A stretch of DNA of 64,000 nucleotides. Source: Segatella baroniae B14. Lineage in GTDB: Bacteria; Bacteroidota; Bacteroidia; Bacteroidales; Bacteroidaceae. Position numbers and translations under genes: made by a program. Below the pieces are notes generated by a model. That model did not search any database. It saw only the letters and a program-made list of their open reading frames with translations, and was not told where the DNA came from. This document shows positions 8,653 through 16,770 of this stretch, in pieces. The DNA is taken from the NCBI RefSeq assembly GCF_022024235.1, contig NZ_CP091799.1, forward strand, positions 970,001 through 1,034,000, in the 5' to 3' direction. The first letter of the stretch is position 1. Each line of letters begins with the position of its first letter.

Positions 8653-9215
8653 ATGAACGAGTTCGGTTGTGTAAGAATCATCGAGGAAAGTGATGATAAC
8701 GAACGCCACAGACCGCTGTGGAAACAACTCATGGCAGCATTGCAAAGAGGCGATGAACTGGTGATTCCGAAATTTTCCAACGCCTTGCGTGGCAGTCGTG
8801 AACTGGCAATATTCCTGGAATTCTGCCGGGTCAAGGTCATTCGCATCATCAGCATCCACGACCGGATTGACTCCAGCAACATCCTGTTTCCGGAAACCAA
8901 GCCATCAGACGTATTGGTAAGATGGGTTCCCTGCCCGACGAAGTACTTGCTCTCAGGAAATCTGCAGAGCATGTAATCAAGCTGCAGGAGAAGATGATTG
9001 TATCTCTGCCTCCTGTTTCTGCCAGCAAGATGCAGAAGCTCGATAGAGAGAAGACTGTTGTGAACCTCTATGTTGCAGGACATCCGATAGATGAAATCTG
9101 GAGAGCCAGCGGATTTAGAAGTAGAAGTTCCGTTTTCCGCATTCTCAACAAGCACGGAATCAAGCTCAACAGAGGCAATCACTCCGGACCTATCAAGAAA
9201 AGAGACACAAAGTAA
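8653..9215 (+). pseudogene. Serine-recombinase-like DNA-binding protein, frameshifted
   Basis: The first frame (8653-8976) carries the resolvase fold: a segment like RPLWKQLMAALQRGDEL, then KFSNALRGSRELA where true resolvases have KLDRLGRS. The second frame (8922-9215) carries the C-terminal helix-turn-helix (YVAGHPIDEIWRASGFRSRSS). One base near 8920 must be added or lost to join them. The N-terminal beta strand with the catalytic serine is absent; a matching N-terminal piece occurs at 63081-63161 and has no serine at that place either. The protein was therefore probably a DNA-binding relative rather than an active recombinase. The conserved promoter element at 8590 precedes it. Start chosen at the first ATG after that promoter that begins the fold. 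Confidence 0.65.
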
Positions 9216-9291
9216 ACAAGTCAAGACATTGAAGATTAGAGCATGAAAAATTAAAACATCTTTTTTTGGTAAAAGATCAAAGCATATAATT

Positions 9292-9630
9292 ATGGAAGAA
9301 GCATTAAGACTCTCAAATCGGCTTTTTCAATGTAGGCTTAAATATTATAAAGAAGGAATACTCTTATCAAAGCATGTTGATGAGATAACCTCAAGACATT
9401 TGTCAATGAGACCATTTCATCTGAATGTTATTGAAGCCGCTTGTCGAGGTCGTTTCAAGGAAACAGGACATAGTCTTGTTCTTGCAAATCTACTGAAGCA
9501 TCCAATAATCAAATATTCTTTCATTGAAATATTCTTAAATATTCAGCATGAATATATGGTTGTGACAGCAGAAAAAGACAAGGTTGATGTTGCATTAAAG
9601 GGAAAAGACATATTCATTAATATTGTTTAG
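9292..9630 (+). pseudogene. N-terminal fragment of a PD-(D/E)XK nuclease family protein
   Basis: The 112 residues follow the start of the PDDEXK_4-type proteins of Bacteroidetes: a helical arm, then ETGHSLVLANLLKHP and the FLN helix, then DKVDVALKGKDIFI, which holds the first catalytic Asp (about residue 99). The frame ends at a stop where the ExK motif is expected, so the catalytic centre is incomplete and the protein should be inactive. Family members of this kind are usually 300 residues or more. An inverted repeat covers the stop codon. Confidence 0.55.
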
Positions 9631-9666
9631 TTTACTCCACTTATATATAAAGCGGAGTAAACTAAA
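9626..9666. terminator. Stem-loop at the end of the truncated nuclease gene
   Basis: TTTAGTTTACTCC (9626-9638) pairs with GGAGTAAACTAAA (9654-9666), a 13-bp perfect stem. There is no clear T run after it on either strand, so it may act as a transcript stabiliser or be an insertion footprint rather than a classical terminator. Confidence 0.45.
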
Positions 9667-9720
9667 GCAATAATATAGAAAAACGTATATTTTTCAACCT
9701 TACATTTGACCATTTCCTTT

Positions 9721-9987
9721 TTACCTTGGCATATACTTACTATAGTCTTCTTTTGGTTGGTTAGAAGATGGCGTTTGTACATTCTTTTTGGCCAATTCAT
9801 CAAGAATACCCCTTAATAAAGCATTATTCTCTTGTAATTCAGACTCTATCGAGTATATTTTGAAATACCATAAAACCAATGGACGTAATATAAGATAGAT
9901 ACCTCCACCTACAATGACAATTAATGCTACTACGGCTAATCCGACAGGGCCTTGAACATATCCATAACGCTTCTCAACTTTTTTATT
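9721..9987 (-). pseudogene. Fragment of a small single-membrane-span protein
   Basis: Read on the minus strand, the stretch encodes a hydrophobic segment (VGLAVVALIVIVGGGIYLIL), then a coiled region (ELQENNALLRGILDELAKKN) and a polar tail ending at TAA 9721-9723. No ATG, GTG or TTG in a suitable place precedes the membrane span. The frame runs in register with the neighbouring lipoprotein gene and is separated from it only by its stop at 9991-9993. Low GC here against high GC there says the two have different origins. It is likely the 3' remnant of a lost gene. Confidence 0.45.
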
Positions 9988-9990
9988 TTG

Positions 9991-10806
9991 TTATTCCACT
10001 TTCTTCAAGTGCGCGGTGATGGTGTAAGTGGAGCCGTCGGCGCGTCGGTGGAAGGCCTTATTGACCATCTCGCTGCCCGTGCAGGAGACGATTTCCCAGT
10101 TCTCGTGCCGCCCTTCCTGTCCCGACTTTTGCCAGCGGAAGCAGAACAGGGGGCCGTCGGCGAAGTATTCGTTGTAGGTTGTCTCCTCCTCCACCCACTG
10201 GCCGTCGATGAGGTCGTAGAAACTGGCAGTGCCGTCGTTGCGGTACAGTTCGCGGTAAGGCACAGAAGATTCATACTCGGGATTGTCGCTGGTGAAGGTG
10301 ATCTCCCAGAGGCCCACAACGGCCTCAGTGTAGTCGGCCTCGGCACGGGTGAAGCGCTCCTGGCGCGGGCCGTAGGTGGCTGTCACCTGTCCGTCCTTCG
10401 AGAGCGTGGTCTTAGCGGTGAAGCGCAGGTCGTCGCCGCTGACGGTGACAGCGGTCAGTTCTACCACCGACTGCTGTCCGTCGGCCAGGCGCGATGTCAT
10501 TGTGATGGTGTTGCCGCTGATGGTCACGTCGGTCTCCTGCCTGTAGGCCCACACGCCGCTCTCCGTCTTCGACATGCTGTAGAAGCCCTTCAGCGCGGAG
10601 CCGCCATCCTTCGTGAAGGTATAGACCGACTTCATGTCAGTCGTGACCGCTTCCCCGTCGGTGTCGGCATGAATCCACTTGCCGACAATCTTTTCGGCGA
10701 GGCTGTTATCAACTACCGGATTGTCATCGTTATTACTGCACGATGTGAATGCACTTGCGCCGCAAATGAAGAAGGCGGCGAGCACCCAATTCATCATCTT
10801 TCTCAT
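9991..10806 (-). CDS. Lipoprotein with lipocalin-like beta-barrel repeats
   Basis: This 271-residue protein starts with a signal peptide and a lipobox ending in TSC (Cys near residue 23), followed by an Asn/Asp-rich linker. Two similar beta-rich halves follow, each built around a KIVGKW or VVGLWE strand, as in the lipocalin-like DUFs of Bacteroidales surface lipoproteins. It should sit in the outer membrane or periplasm and bind a small hydrophobic ligand, which is inference. It lies 26 bp after the acyltransferase-fold gene on the same strand and shares its unusually high GC content, so the two probably arrived and are transcribed together. Confidence 0.75.
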   Translation of the reverse strand: MRKMMNWVLAAFFICGASAFTSCSNNDDNPVVDNSLAEKIVGKWIHADTDGEAVTTDMKSVYTFTKDGGSALKGFYSMSKTESGVWAYRQETDVTISGNTITMTSRLADGQQSVVELTAVTVSGDDLRFTAKTTLSKDGQVTATYGPRQERFTRAEADYTEAVVGLWEITFTSDNPEYESSVPYRELYRNDGTASFYDLIDGQWVEEETTYNEYFADGPLFCFRWQKSGQEGRHENWEIVSCTGSEMVNKAFHRRADGSTYTITAHLKKVE

Positions 10807-10832
10807 GAATGTTTTTGTTTAAATGCTTATAC

Positions 10833-12146
10833 TTACTTATTGTCTTTACGGGGAACGCTGCCTAAGGGGAACGAGTCGAAGTCGTGATGTCCGCGGTCGG
10901 TGTAGGCCGTGCCGGGGAAGAGGGCGGCGAGTTCCTGGTGGATGACGTTGGCCAGGCGGTCGCTCTCAAACGACTGCACGAGCCTCATGCGGAGGATGCC
11001 CTTATACTCGCAGGCTATGATCCATAGCGGATAGGAATAGGAGCCGGCACTGACACCCACGGCCTGCACCTGCCGGGCGATGGCATCGCCGCACCTTGCT
11101 TCGCCTTGATAGTCGGAGAAACTGAGATGCCCTGCGTAGGATATGCCGTAGGTGCAGAAGGCGGAGTCTTTCTGCCTGCCGCTCTTGACGACCATAGACG
11201 ACACCTTTGTCACGGGCAGCGGCGCGGCGAATATCTGGTCGAAGTCTGCCCGCAACTGGGCCACTGTGGCGTAGAGGTTCTCCGGACGGGTCTGCACCAT
11301 CATCTCCTCGCGCAGCCGCCTGGCCCTCTCGCCTGCCGACAGGCGGTCGGTCTCTGCCGTATAGGGGAGCGAGAAGGGAATGGCGCCATTGCCGCTGGTC
11401 TCGAAACGGAACACTGGGCGCAGGTCCTTGGGCGTGTAGCACACTATCTCCTTCTGCCCCACGTCGTAGCGCTGGCGGATGGCCCGGCCTATGACGGCAT
11501 TCAAGGCCGGCACCACCGAACTGCCGCTCTCGCGGGCGAAGGCCAGCAGCGGGGCCAGTGGCACGTCGATGTCAATGATGTGCTGCCGCGTGGTCCTCGT
11601 GCTGAACAGCCTTTCGGGCAGATGGAAGATGTCGTGCTCCTGGGGGACGAACTTACCCTCAGGCGCTCCCGGTGTGCCTCCCCCGAGGATGTGCTCGTGG
11701 CAGGGGAAGGTGTCCATGCTGTCGGCAGCAGGCAGACTGTCGCCGCCCACCTGACAATAGAACCTCAGCACGGTCCCGAGGAAGCCGCAGATGGACCGCA
11801 TGTCGGCCAGTCCGTGGAACACATGGAGCGTGAAGCGACGCTCGCTGTAACTGACATAGAGCATCAGGCCCCCGGTCTCCTTAGTGCCAAGGTGCCGGGG
11901 CAGTCCGTCGGCTTCACTTACCACTGCGACCTGCTCCGCCTCGGAGTCCTCCACGAGGAACCGGCGGTCCACGATGACGGGGCGTGCCCTAAAGTTGCGG
12001 TATACCCTCAGGGCGCTCACCACCGCCGCCCGCAGTTCATCTGGCCGCACGCTCTGCGTCAGTTCACATTCAGCCTCTATCACCGTGGCCCGCCTGCCGG
12101 AGCGGAGCCAGTAGAATGTCTCATCAAAAAAATACAGTTCTTTCAT
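10833..12146 (-). CDS. Condensation/acyltransferase-fold protein
   Basis: The 437-residue protein has the layout of the CoA-dependent acyltransferase superfamily (condensation domains, PapA, alcohol acetyltransferases): an N-terminal half with FHGLADMRS near residue 113, corresponding to the HHxxxDG active site with one His retained and the final Gly changed, and a C-terminal half with KDLRPVF and a late IPFSLPY segment. It would acylate an alcohol or amine, substrate unknown. A second, more canonical member is at 24468-25817, and both begin with a similar MK-x-LY start. The GC content is far above that of the surroundings. An IS3 element ends 35 bp upstream of the start codon and may have removed or replaced the promoter. 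Confidence 0.7.
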   Translation of the reverse strand: MKELYFFDETFYWLRSGRRATVIEAECELTQSVRPDELRAAVVSALRVYRNFRARPVIVDRRFLVEDSEAEQVAVVSEADGLPRHLGTKETGGLMLYVSYSERRFTLHVFHGLADMRSICGFLGTVLRFYCQVGGDSLPAADSMDTFPCHEHILGGGTPGAPEGKFVPQEHDIFHLPERLFSTRTTRQHIIDIDVPLAPLLAFARESGSSVVPALNAVIGRAIRQRYDVGQKEIVCYTPKDLRPVFRFETSGNGAIPFSLPYTAETDRLSAGERARRLREEMMVQTRPENLYATVAQLRADFDQIFAAPLPVTKVSSMVVKSGRQKDSAFCTYGISYAGHLSFSDYQGEARCGDAIARQVQAVGVSAGSYSYPLWIIACEYKGILRMRLVQSFESDRLANVIHQELAALFPGTAYTDRGHHDFDSFPLGSVPRKDNK

Positions 12147-12180
12147 ATCTTCTCTTATATCATCACACGGGGACTTTTAC

Positions 12181-13020
12181 TGAAGTGAACCCCAAAGTTT
12201 GGACAGTTAAACAATCGAAGCTGTAAGCATCTTCCTGTATTGTATGGGCGACATGCCATTAAGCCTCAGTTTTATTCTCTCGTTATTATAGTATATAATC
12301 TATCAGGTCTTTGATGAAGGTGTCTGCTGATGTGTACTTCCCAGAATACAGCAGTTCCGATTTCATAAGACCAAAGAGAATGTACTACGCGCCATCTTCT
12401 TGAGCTCCAGCAGGACAGCTAAATCTGCATGCTCATTACGCCTTAGTTCTTCGATGGCCCATTCCCAATCGCTCTGTTTCGAGCTTCTCTTTCCTCGACT
12501 AAGGCTCTCACTTTTTTTAGCAGGAGATTCTCTAGTCTTAAGCGTTCGTTCTCCTTGCGAAGACGCTCATTCTCCTTTTCGTACTCTTCTTTAGGTAGCC
12601 GTTTAACCATATGCTCACCTGTTTGGAAATACCTGGATCGCCGAGATTCCAGTGCTTCAAATCCATTTTGCTCAACCAATTTAACCCAATTGCCAATTAA
12701 CGAGCTTGACAATTGATATTTGGCTGAAAGCTGGAACAAAGTTAATTCACTTTCCTGATATTCACGAACTATTTTACATTTATCTTCATATGAGAGCCCC
12801 TTTTTCTTCTTCCGCTTGAATTTTAGACCTTCAATGCCAAGGAGTTTGTAACTTTCTATCCACTCATATAGAGTATGATGACCTAAGTGGAGTTTACGAG
12901 ACACTGAACGGGCAGATTCGCCTTGGAATACCAACCCAATTGCGGATATCTTTTCTTCTAAACTAAATTCTTTTTTCATTTGAACCTTTCAGTTTTGTCC
13001 AACTTTCTGGGTTCACTTCA
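12181..13020 (-). mobile_element. IS3-family (IS150-like) element with internal deletion
   Basis: Terminal inverted repeats of 25 bp bound the element: TGAAGTGAACCC at 12181 and its complement ending at 13020, with matching GTTTGGACA/GTTGGACA inner parts. OrfA is complete. OrfB keeps only its first residues (ELRRNEHADL, LELKKMAR) directly joined to its last 55 or so residues (FGLMKSELLYSGKY and onward, with one more frameshift near 12290). About 200 residues holding the DDE core are missing, so the element cannot transpose itself but could be mobilised by a relative. Confidence 0.85.
12443..12979 (-). CDS. IS3-family transposase OrfA
   Basis: The 178-residue protein has two helix-turn-helix units (ARSVSRKLHLGHHTLYEW and LTLFQLSAKYQLSSSLIGNW) and a C-terminal leucine/glutamate-rich coiled coil (EYEKENERLRKENERLR) used for OrfA-OrfB dimerisation. 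It recognises the terminal repeats. Without a working OrfB it could act as a repressor of related copies. Confidence 0.85.
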   Translation of the reverse strand: MKKEFSLEEKISAIGLVFQGESARSVSRKLHLGHHTLYEWIESYKLLGIEGLKFKRKKKKGLSYEDKCKIVREYQESELTLFQLSAKYQLSSSLIGNWVKLVEQNGFEALESRRSRYFQTGEHMVKRLPKEEYEKENERLRKENERLRLENLLLKKVRALVEEREARNRAIGNGPSKN

Positions 13021-13494
13021 GTTTTGTCCCCCATCTGTCCCCCGAAGTAACACTTTTTCTTCGAGGGACAAAAAATTTCATCATAGTTGATTCGCACTAT
13101 TTTATGAACCATAAAAAACTTCTTAACGTTGCTTTAAGAGTTGGCAAGGGAAGTATGGGAATGCAAGGATTTACCGAATTATTTCACCCTTGGGCCAGGA
13201 AAAGTTTTTATTGGATGCCCTGTAGACGGCAAAAAGTTTTTGAAAAAATTCAGGGAATAAGGCACCTGGTACTTGCAGAATACGGCTTGCACTAACTTTG
13301 CGACGGAAAAAGTAAGTGTGACTCGCTTCGCCCGGAAAAGTCATCAATGAGGAAGTCGGAATAAGAATATTTTCGTTAAGCCAAATGACCAAAGTCAAAC
13401 TTGTTTGTGCTTTGGCATGGTTTCATTCGTAGCCAAAACGCAGCGTCCTCTGGCAAAAACGCCGTTTTGCTTTCAGAAATGCAAAAAAAATGAT
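13021..13494. other. Interval of decayed sequence and repeat motifs
   Basis: No gene supported. It holds TTTTGTCCC near 13023 and GGGACAAAA near 13065, plus a 45-bp stretch at 13306-13350 resembling 22636-22679 (shared core TGTGACTCGCTT, GGAAAAG and an ATGA). Both lie just after a TAACTTT-type -7 box and look like a duplicated promoter and leader. Confidence 0.45.
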
Positions 13495-13502
13495 TACCTT
13501 TG
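13495..13502 (+). promoter_or_regulatory. -7 box upstream of the truncated thioesterase
   Basis: TACCTTTG matches TAnnTTTG and lies 59 bp upstream of the ATG at 13562. Confidence 0.5.
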
Positions 13503-13561
13503 CCCCCAGATATACATCATCCAAAAACAAGTAAATTCCAATTTATCTGCATATAATCTAT

Positions 13562-13864
13562 ATGTACAGCTTAAAATATAAGGTAACGACAAGCACCTGC
13601 GACAGCGAAGGAAAGCTGAAACTCTACTCCGCTCTCCAGATGATGCAGGACTGCTCAGAGATGTGGATTGACAGCGAGCCGGAGGTCAAGGACTACTTCT
13701 TGCAGCAAAATATGGCGCAGCTCTTGGCAACACGACAGGTTGAGATTATCCGTGTGCCTGACTACAAAGAAGAGTTGACGGTGACAACCTCCGTCTATGG
13801 CATGAAGCCCATGTTCGGATTCCGCAATAGTGAAGTGAGTGCTATCATTGAGTTCAATAAATGA
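13562..13864 (+). pseudogene. Acyl-ACP thioesterase, truncated after the first hot-dog domain
   Basis: The 100 residues follow the N-terminal half of bacterial acyl-ACP thioesterases: YKVTTSTCDSEGKLKLYSALQMMQDCSE, then the MAQLLATRQVEI strand and a TTSVYGMKPMFGFRN segment. The complete enzyme has two hot-dog domains and about 240-250 residues. Here the frame stops after the first, so the catalytic half is missing. The intact enzyme would free fatty acids from acyl carrier protein. No remains of the second half were recognised before the next gene at 14007. Confidence 0.75.
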
Positions 13865-14006
13865 CACAGTAATTCGATTATGAAGATAATAAACATCATG
13901 AGATAACCGAATGTGCCTGGAAAGCCCACGACGGTCAGCAACCGGATGAATAGAATCAAAAAACGTTTATAACCTATAATAAAGAATACAACAAATAGTT
14001 AATTTA

Positions 14007-14594
14007 ATGAATATGACAGAATGGGATAAGATGCAGGAGCATCAGATATACAATGATTTTGATGCAGATTTGTTCGACCTGAGAGTTAAAGCAAAAAAGT
14101 TGTTTAAAGAGTTTAACCGTACCGAGGACGAAGAAACCGAACGTCGTCAGGACATCATGCGAAGGCTCTTCAAAAAAATAGGTGAACGAGTTTGGATAGA
14201 GCCGAACTTTACATGTGAGTTTGGCAAGAACATCACCATCGGGAGTGATGTATATATCAATTTCGGATGCACACTCTTGGATTGCGGTCAGATAACGATA
14301 GGTAATAACACGTTGCTGGGACCTAACGTAAGTATGTATTCTGCCAACCATTCACTCGATTCCGCAGAGCGTATAGCAGGCGCCTTGATTCCCGAACCTA
14401 TTACCGTAGGCAACCGAGTTTGGATAGGCGGTGGTAGCACTATTCTTAGTGGCGTTACCATAGGTGACGATAGTGTCATCGGCGCTGGAAGCGTCGTATC
14501 ACATGATATCCCGTCAGGAGTACTGGCAGCAGGTAATCCCTGTCGTGTCATAAGAGAAATTACAGATAAGGACAAAGTCGGTTTTATTGTTTAG
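14007..14594 (+). CDS. Sugar O-acetyltransferase, maltose acetyltransferase (Maa) type
   Basis: The 195-residue cytoplasmic enzyme has the Maa N-terminal helical cap ([15 protein letters not shown], then [11 protein letters not shown]) and a left-handed beta helix of hexapeptide repeats ([39 protein letters not shown]). [11 protein letters not shown] holds the catalytic His near residue 116. It transfers acetyl from acetyl-CoA to a sugar hydroxyl. The length is normal. It is followed 24 bp later by the metallo-hydrolase gene, and both may be one transcript ended by the terminator at 15588. Confidence 0.88.
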   Translation: MNMTEWDKMQEHQIYNDFDADLFDLRVKAKKLFKEFNRTEDEETERRQDIMRRLFKKIGERVWIEPNFTCEFGKNITIGSDVYINFGCTLLDCGQITIGNNTLLGPNVSMYSANHSLDSAERIAGALIPEPITVGNRVWIGGGSTILSGVTIGDDSVIGAGSVVSHDIPSGVLAAGNPCRVIREITDKDKVGFIV

Positions 14595-14618
14595 TATAAA
14601 CAGAATTTCGTTCAGCAA

Positions 14619-15485
14619 ATGAAGTGGACTGTATTATCAGATAATCGAAGCAGCGATAGCCGTCTATCCACAGAGCATGGGCTTTCTATCCTGTTGGAAA
14701 CAGAGCGGCACAAGATTTTGCTTGATACTGGAGCAAGTGATGTGTTTATCCAAAATGCAGAGTTGCTGGGTGTAAATCTTAGTGATGTGGATTATGTTTT
14801 CATTTCTCACGGACATAGTGATCATGCAGGAGGCTTACGATATTTCTTGGAGCATAATCGACAGGCTCAAGTCATTGTCTCACCTGATGCTATGAGCGGA
14901 ATGTTCTTTTCCAAACGAGGTAATCTGCATAGCATTACCACGGAGTGGCCGGAGATAGACGAAAACAGACTTATCTTGATAGACCAAACCTGTGAGATAG
15001 AAGAAGATATCCATGTGATTGCCCATATCCCTCAGAATCATCCAATGCCCAAGGGGAATCAAAACCTCTATGTGCAGGATGTCAATGGAGATTATATTCA
15101 CGACGATTTTCGTCATGAGTTGGCCTTGTATGTCGATGGTCTGCTATTTACAGGCTGCGCTCATAGTGGACTGGAGAATATTCTTGCTGCTTGCCCTTAT
15201 CCTGTAAATTTTGTAGTAGGTGGTTTTCACTTACTCGATGGTCAGGAACTTCCGGAGCAACGAGAGCCGTCAAGCTCGATTGAACGGCCGAGTCGTGACG
15301 GAAGTCGACAAAGTCAATCGGAAGAAGAACTACAGGAACTGGCAGAAAGACTGAAAGAACAATATCCAACGACACGGTTCTATACAAGCCATTGCACAGG
15401 TGATAATGTATTTGAGGTAATGAAGGGCGTGATGGGCAAACAGCTTCAGCCATTTTTTGCAGGTACAATAAACGAAGCTAGATGA
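14619..15485 (+). CDS. MBL-fold metallo-hydrolase
   Basis: The 288-residue protein has a metallo-beta-lactamase fold: ILLDTGAS early, the zinc motif SHGHSDHAGG near residues 63-72, GCAHSGLENI near 175, and a last metal His in a GGFHLL segment. This pattern is that of the archaeal-type dihydropterin ribofuranosylaminobenzene phosphate synthase-like group, whose bacterial members have unknown substrates. The insert SSSIERPSRDGSRQ near residue 223 is low-complexity and looks like a lineage-specific loop. No signal peptide. Confidence 0.82.
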   Translation: MKWTVLSDNRSSDSRLSTEHGLSILLETERHKILLDTGASDVFIQNAELLGVNLSDVDYVFISHGHSDHAGGLRYFLEHNRQAQVIVSPDAMSGMFFSKRGNLHSITTEWPEIDENRLILIDQTCEIEEDIHVIAHIPQNHPMPKGNQNLYVQDVNGDYIHDDFRHELALYVDGLLFTGCAHSGLENILAACPYPVNFVVGGFHLLDGQELPEQREPSSSIERPSRDGSRQSQSEEELQELAERLKEQYPTTRFYTSHCTGDNVFEVMKGVMGKQLQPFFAGTINEAR

Positions 15486-15587
15486 ATAATTCAGCCGCCA
15501 GGACATTAACAGAACTATGCCAAGATGTCTTCGAAGAAAATGATTGAGGCTATCGTTAAGATGGAATAATAACAATTCTAAAAAAAT

Positions 15588-15622
15588 AAATTCGGCGGTA
15601 ATTTTAGTTTACTGCCGAATTT
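15588..15622. terminator. Bidirectional terminator between convergent operons
   Basis: AAATTCGGCGGTAA (15588-15601) pairs with TTACTGCCGAATTT (15609-15622), 14 bp with one wobble, with A and T runs on the two sides. It lies between the plus-strand hydrolase gene and the minus-strand efflux operon and can serve both. Confidence 0.75.
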
Positions 15623-15727
15623 ATAATTCTCAAATATAGAACACACTAACGATCTGTGGATATTCACACATGTCAAAACATCAACATATTAAATAAACTA
15701 TTGTCACAAAGATCTGCAGCATCAACC

Positions 15728-16765
15728 TTATGAATTCTTTTTATAGCTCTGCACCGCCCAACATCCCATCAGTGTGCTGATGCCCGCAAGGGCTAAGACC
15801 TGGTGGGCAGTTTCGTGCAGGCCTCCACCACGAATAAAGACGGTGCGGATTGCATCAATGAAGTAGTGCATGGGGTTGATATAGGTGGTAAGATACGCCC
15901 ACTGGGGCATGGATCGCGTAGGGGTGAAAAGTCCCGACAGCAACATGATGCTCACCACAAAGAACCACATCACGAACATGGCCTGCTGCATGGTGTCGGA
16001 GTAGTTGGACACGATGAGTCCGAAAGAAGAGAAGAATAGCGCCAGCAGCATGGCAAGCACGTAGATGAGCCACACGGGACCAGCTGGGGTGATGCCATAG
16101 ACGAGCCACACCAGTAGCAAGCACACGGTGATGACAAACAGCGCGATGAGCCAGTAAGGGATGAGTTTGGCGAGGATGAACGACCACTTGGAGACGGGTG
16201 TGACGTTGATCTGTTCGATGGTGCCAGCCTCTTTCTCGCCGACGATATTAAGTGTGGGCAGGAAGCCCGTCATCAGCATCATCACAATGGCAAAAAGGGC
16301 GGGAATCATGAAGAGTTTGTAGTTCTGAAACTTATTGTAGAGGGTAAGCACGGAAGCAGCTGAGAACGTTGAGTCTGGCGCACGGACTATCTGCGATAGA
16401 TAGGCCGAGCCCATCGACCCCTTGGTGCCGTTGACGGCATTGGCAGCGATGAGATACTTGCCATTACGAATCTCGAGAATAACATCGGCCCTACCCTTTT
16501 CGATATCTTTCATGGCCTCAGCATAGGTATTTTTCTGTCCACCGAAAATAAAGTAGTTGGAGGCAGCAATCTGCTGTACTAATCGCTGTGACTCCACAGT
16601 GCGGTCTATGTCAACCACGTCTACCACGATATTCTTCACTTCCATCTGCATCACCCACGGCATCACGCACATGATCACGATAGGGAACATGATAATGAGT
16701 TTGGGCAGAAACGCATCACGACGTATCTGCAGGAACTCCTTTTGTATGAGATATTTAAGTGTCAT
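15728..16765 (-). CDS. ABC-2 type efflux permease (YbhR/YbhS-like), distal gene
   Basis: The 345-residue inner-membrane protein has one N-terminal membrane segment (residues 22-40), a periplasmic domain of about 140 residues and five C-terminal spans, the usual ABC-2 export layout. The conserved EKEAGTIEQINVTP loop near residue 186 couples to the ATPase. It is the last of five co-directional genes: TolC, HlyD, tandem ATPase, permease, permease. It probably forms a heterodimer with the permease at 16771-17871, five bases upstream. Substrates of this system type are drugs or organic solutes. Confidence 0.88.
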   Translation of the reverse strand: MTLKYLIQKEFLQIRRDAFLPKLIIMFPIVIMCVMPWVMQMEVKNIVVDVVDIDRTVESQRLVQQIAASNYFIFGGQKNTYAEAMKDIEKGRADVILEIRNGKYLIAANAVNGTKGSMGSAYLSQIVRAPDSTFSAASVLTLYNKFQNYKLFMIPALFAIVMMLMTGFLPTLNIVGEKEAGTIEQINVTPVSKWSFILAKLIPYWLIALFVITVCLLLVWLVYGITPAGPVWLIYVLAMLLALFFSSFGLIVSNYSDTMQQAMFVMWFFVVSIMLLSGLFTPTRSMPQWAYLTTYINPMHYFIDAIRTVFIRGGGLHETAHQVLALAGISTLMGCWAVQSYKKNS

Positions 16766-16770
16766 ATCAG

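Noticed and set aside
9952..12188. Long plus-strand open frames opposite the GC-rich lipoprotein and acyltransferase genes
   Set aside because: High GC makes antisense frames long. The minus-strand frames have signal peptide, domain motifs and normal starts, and the plus-strand ones have none.
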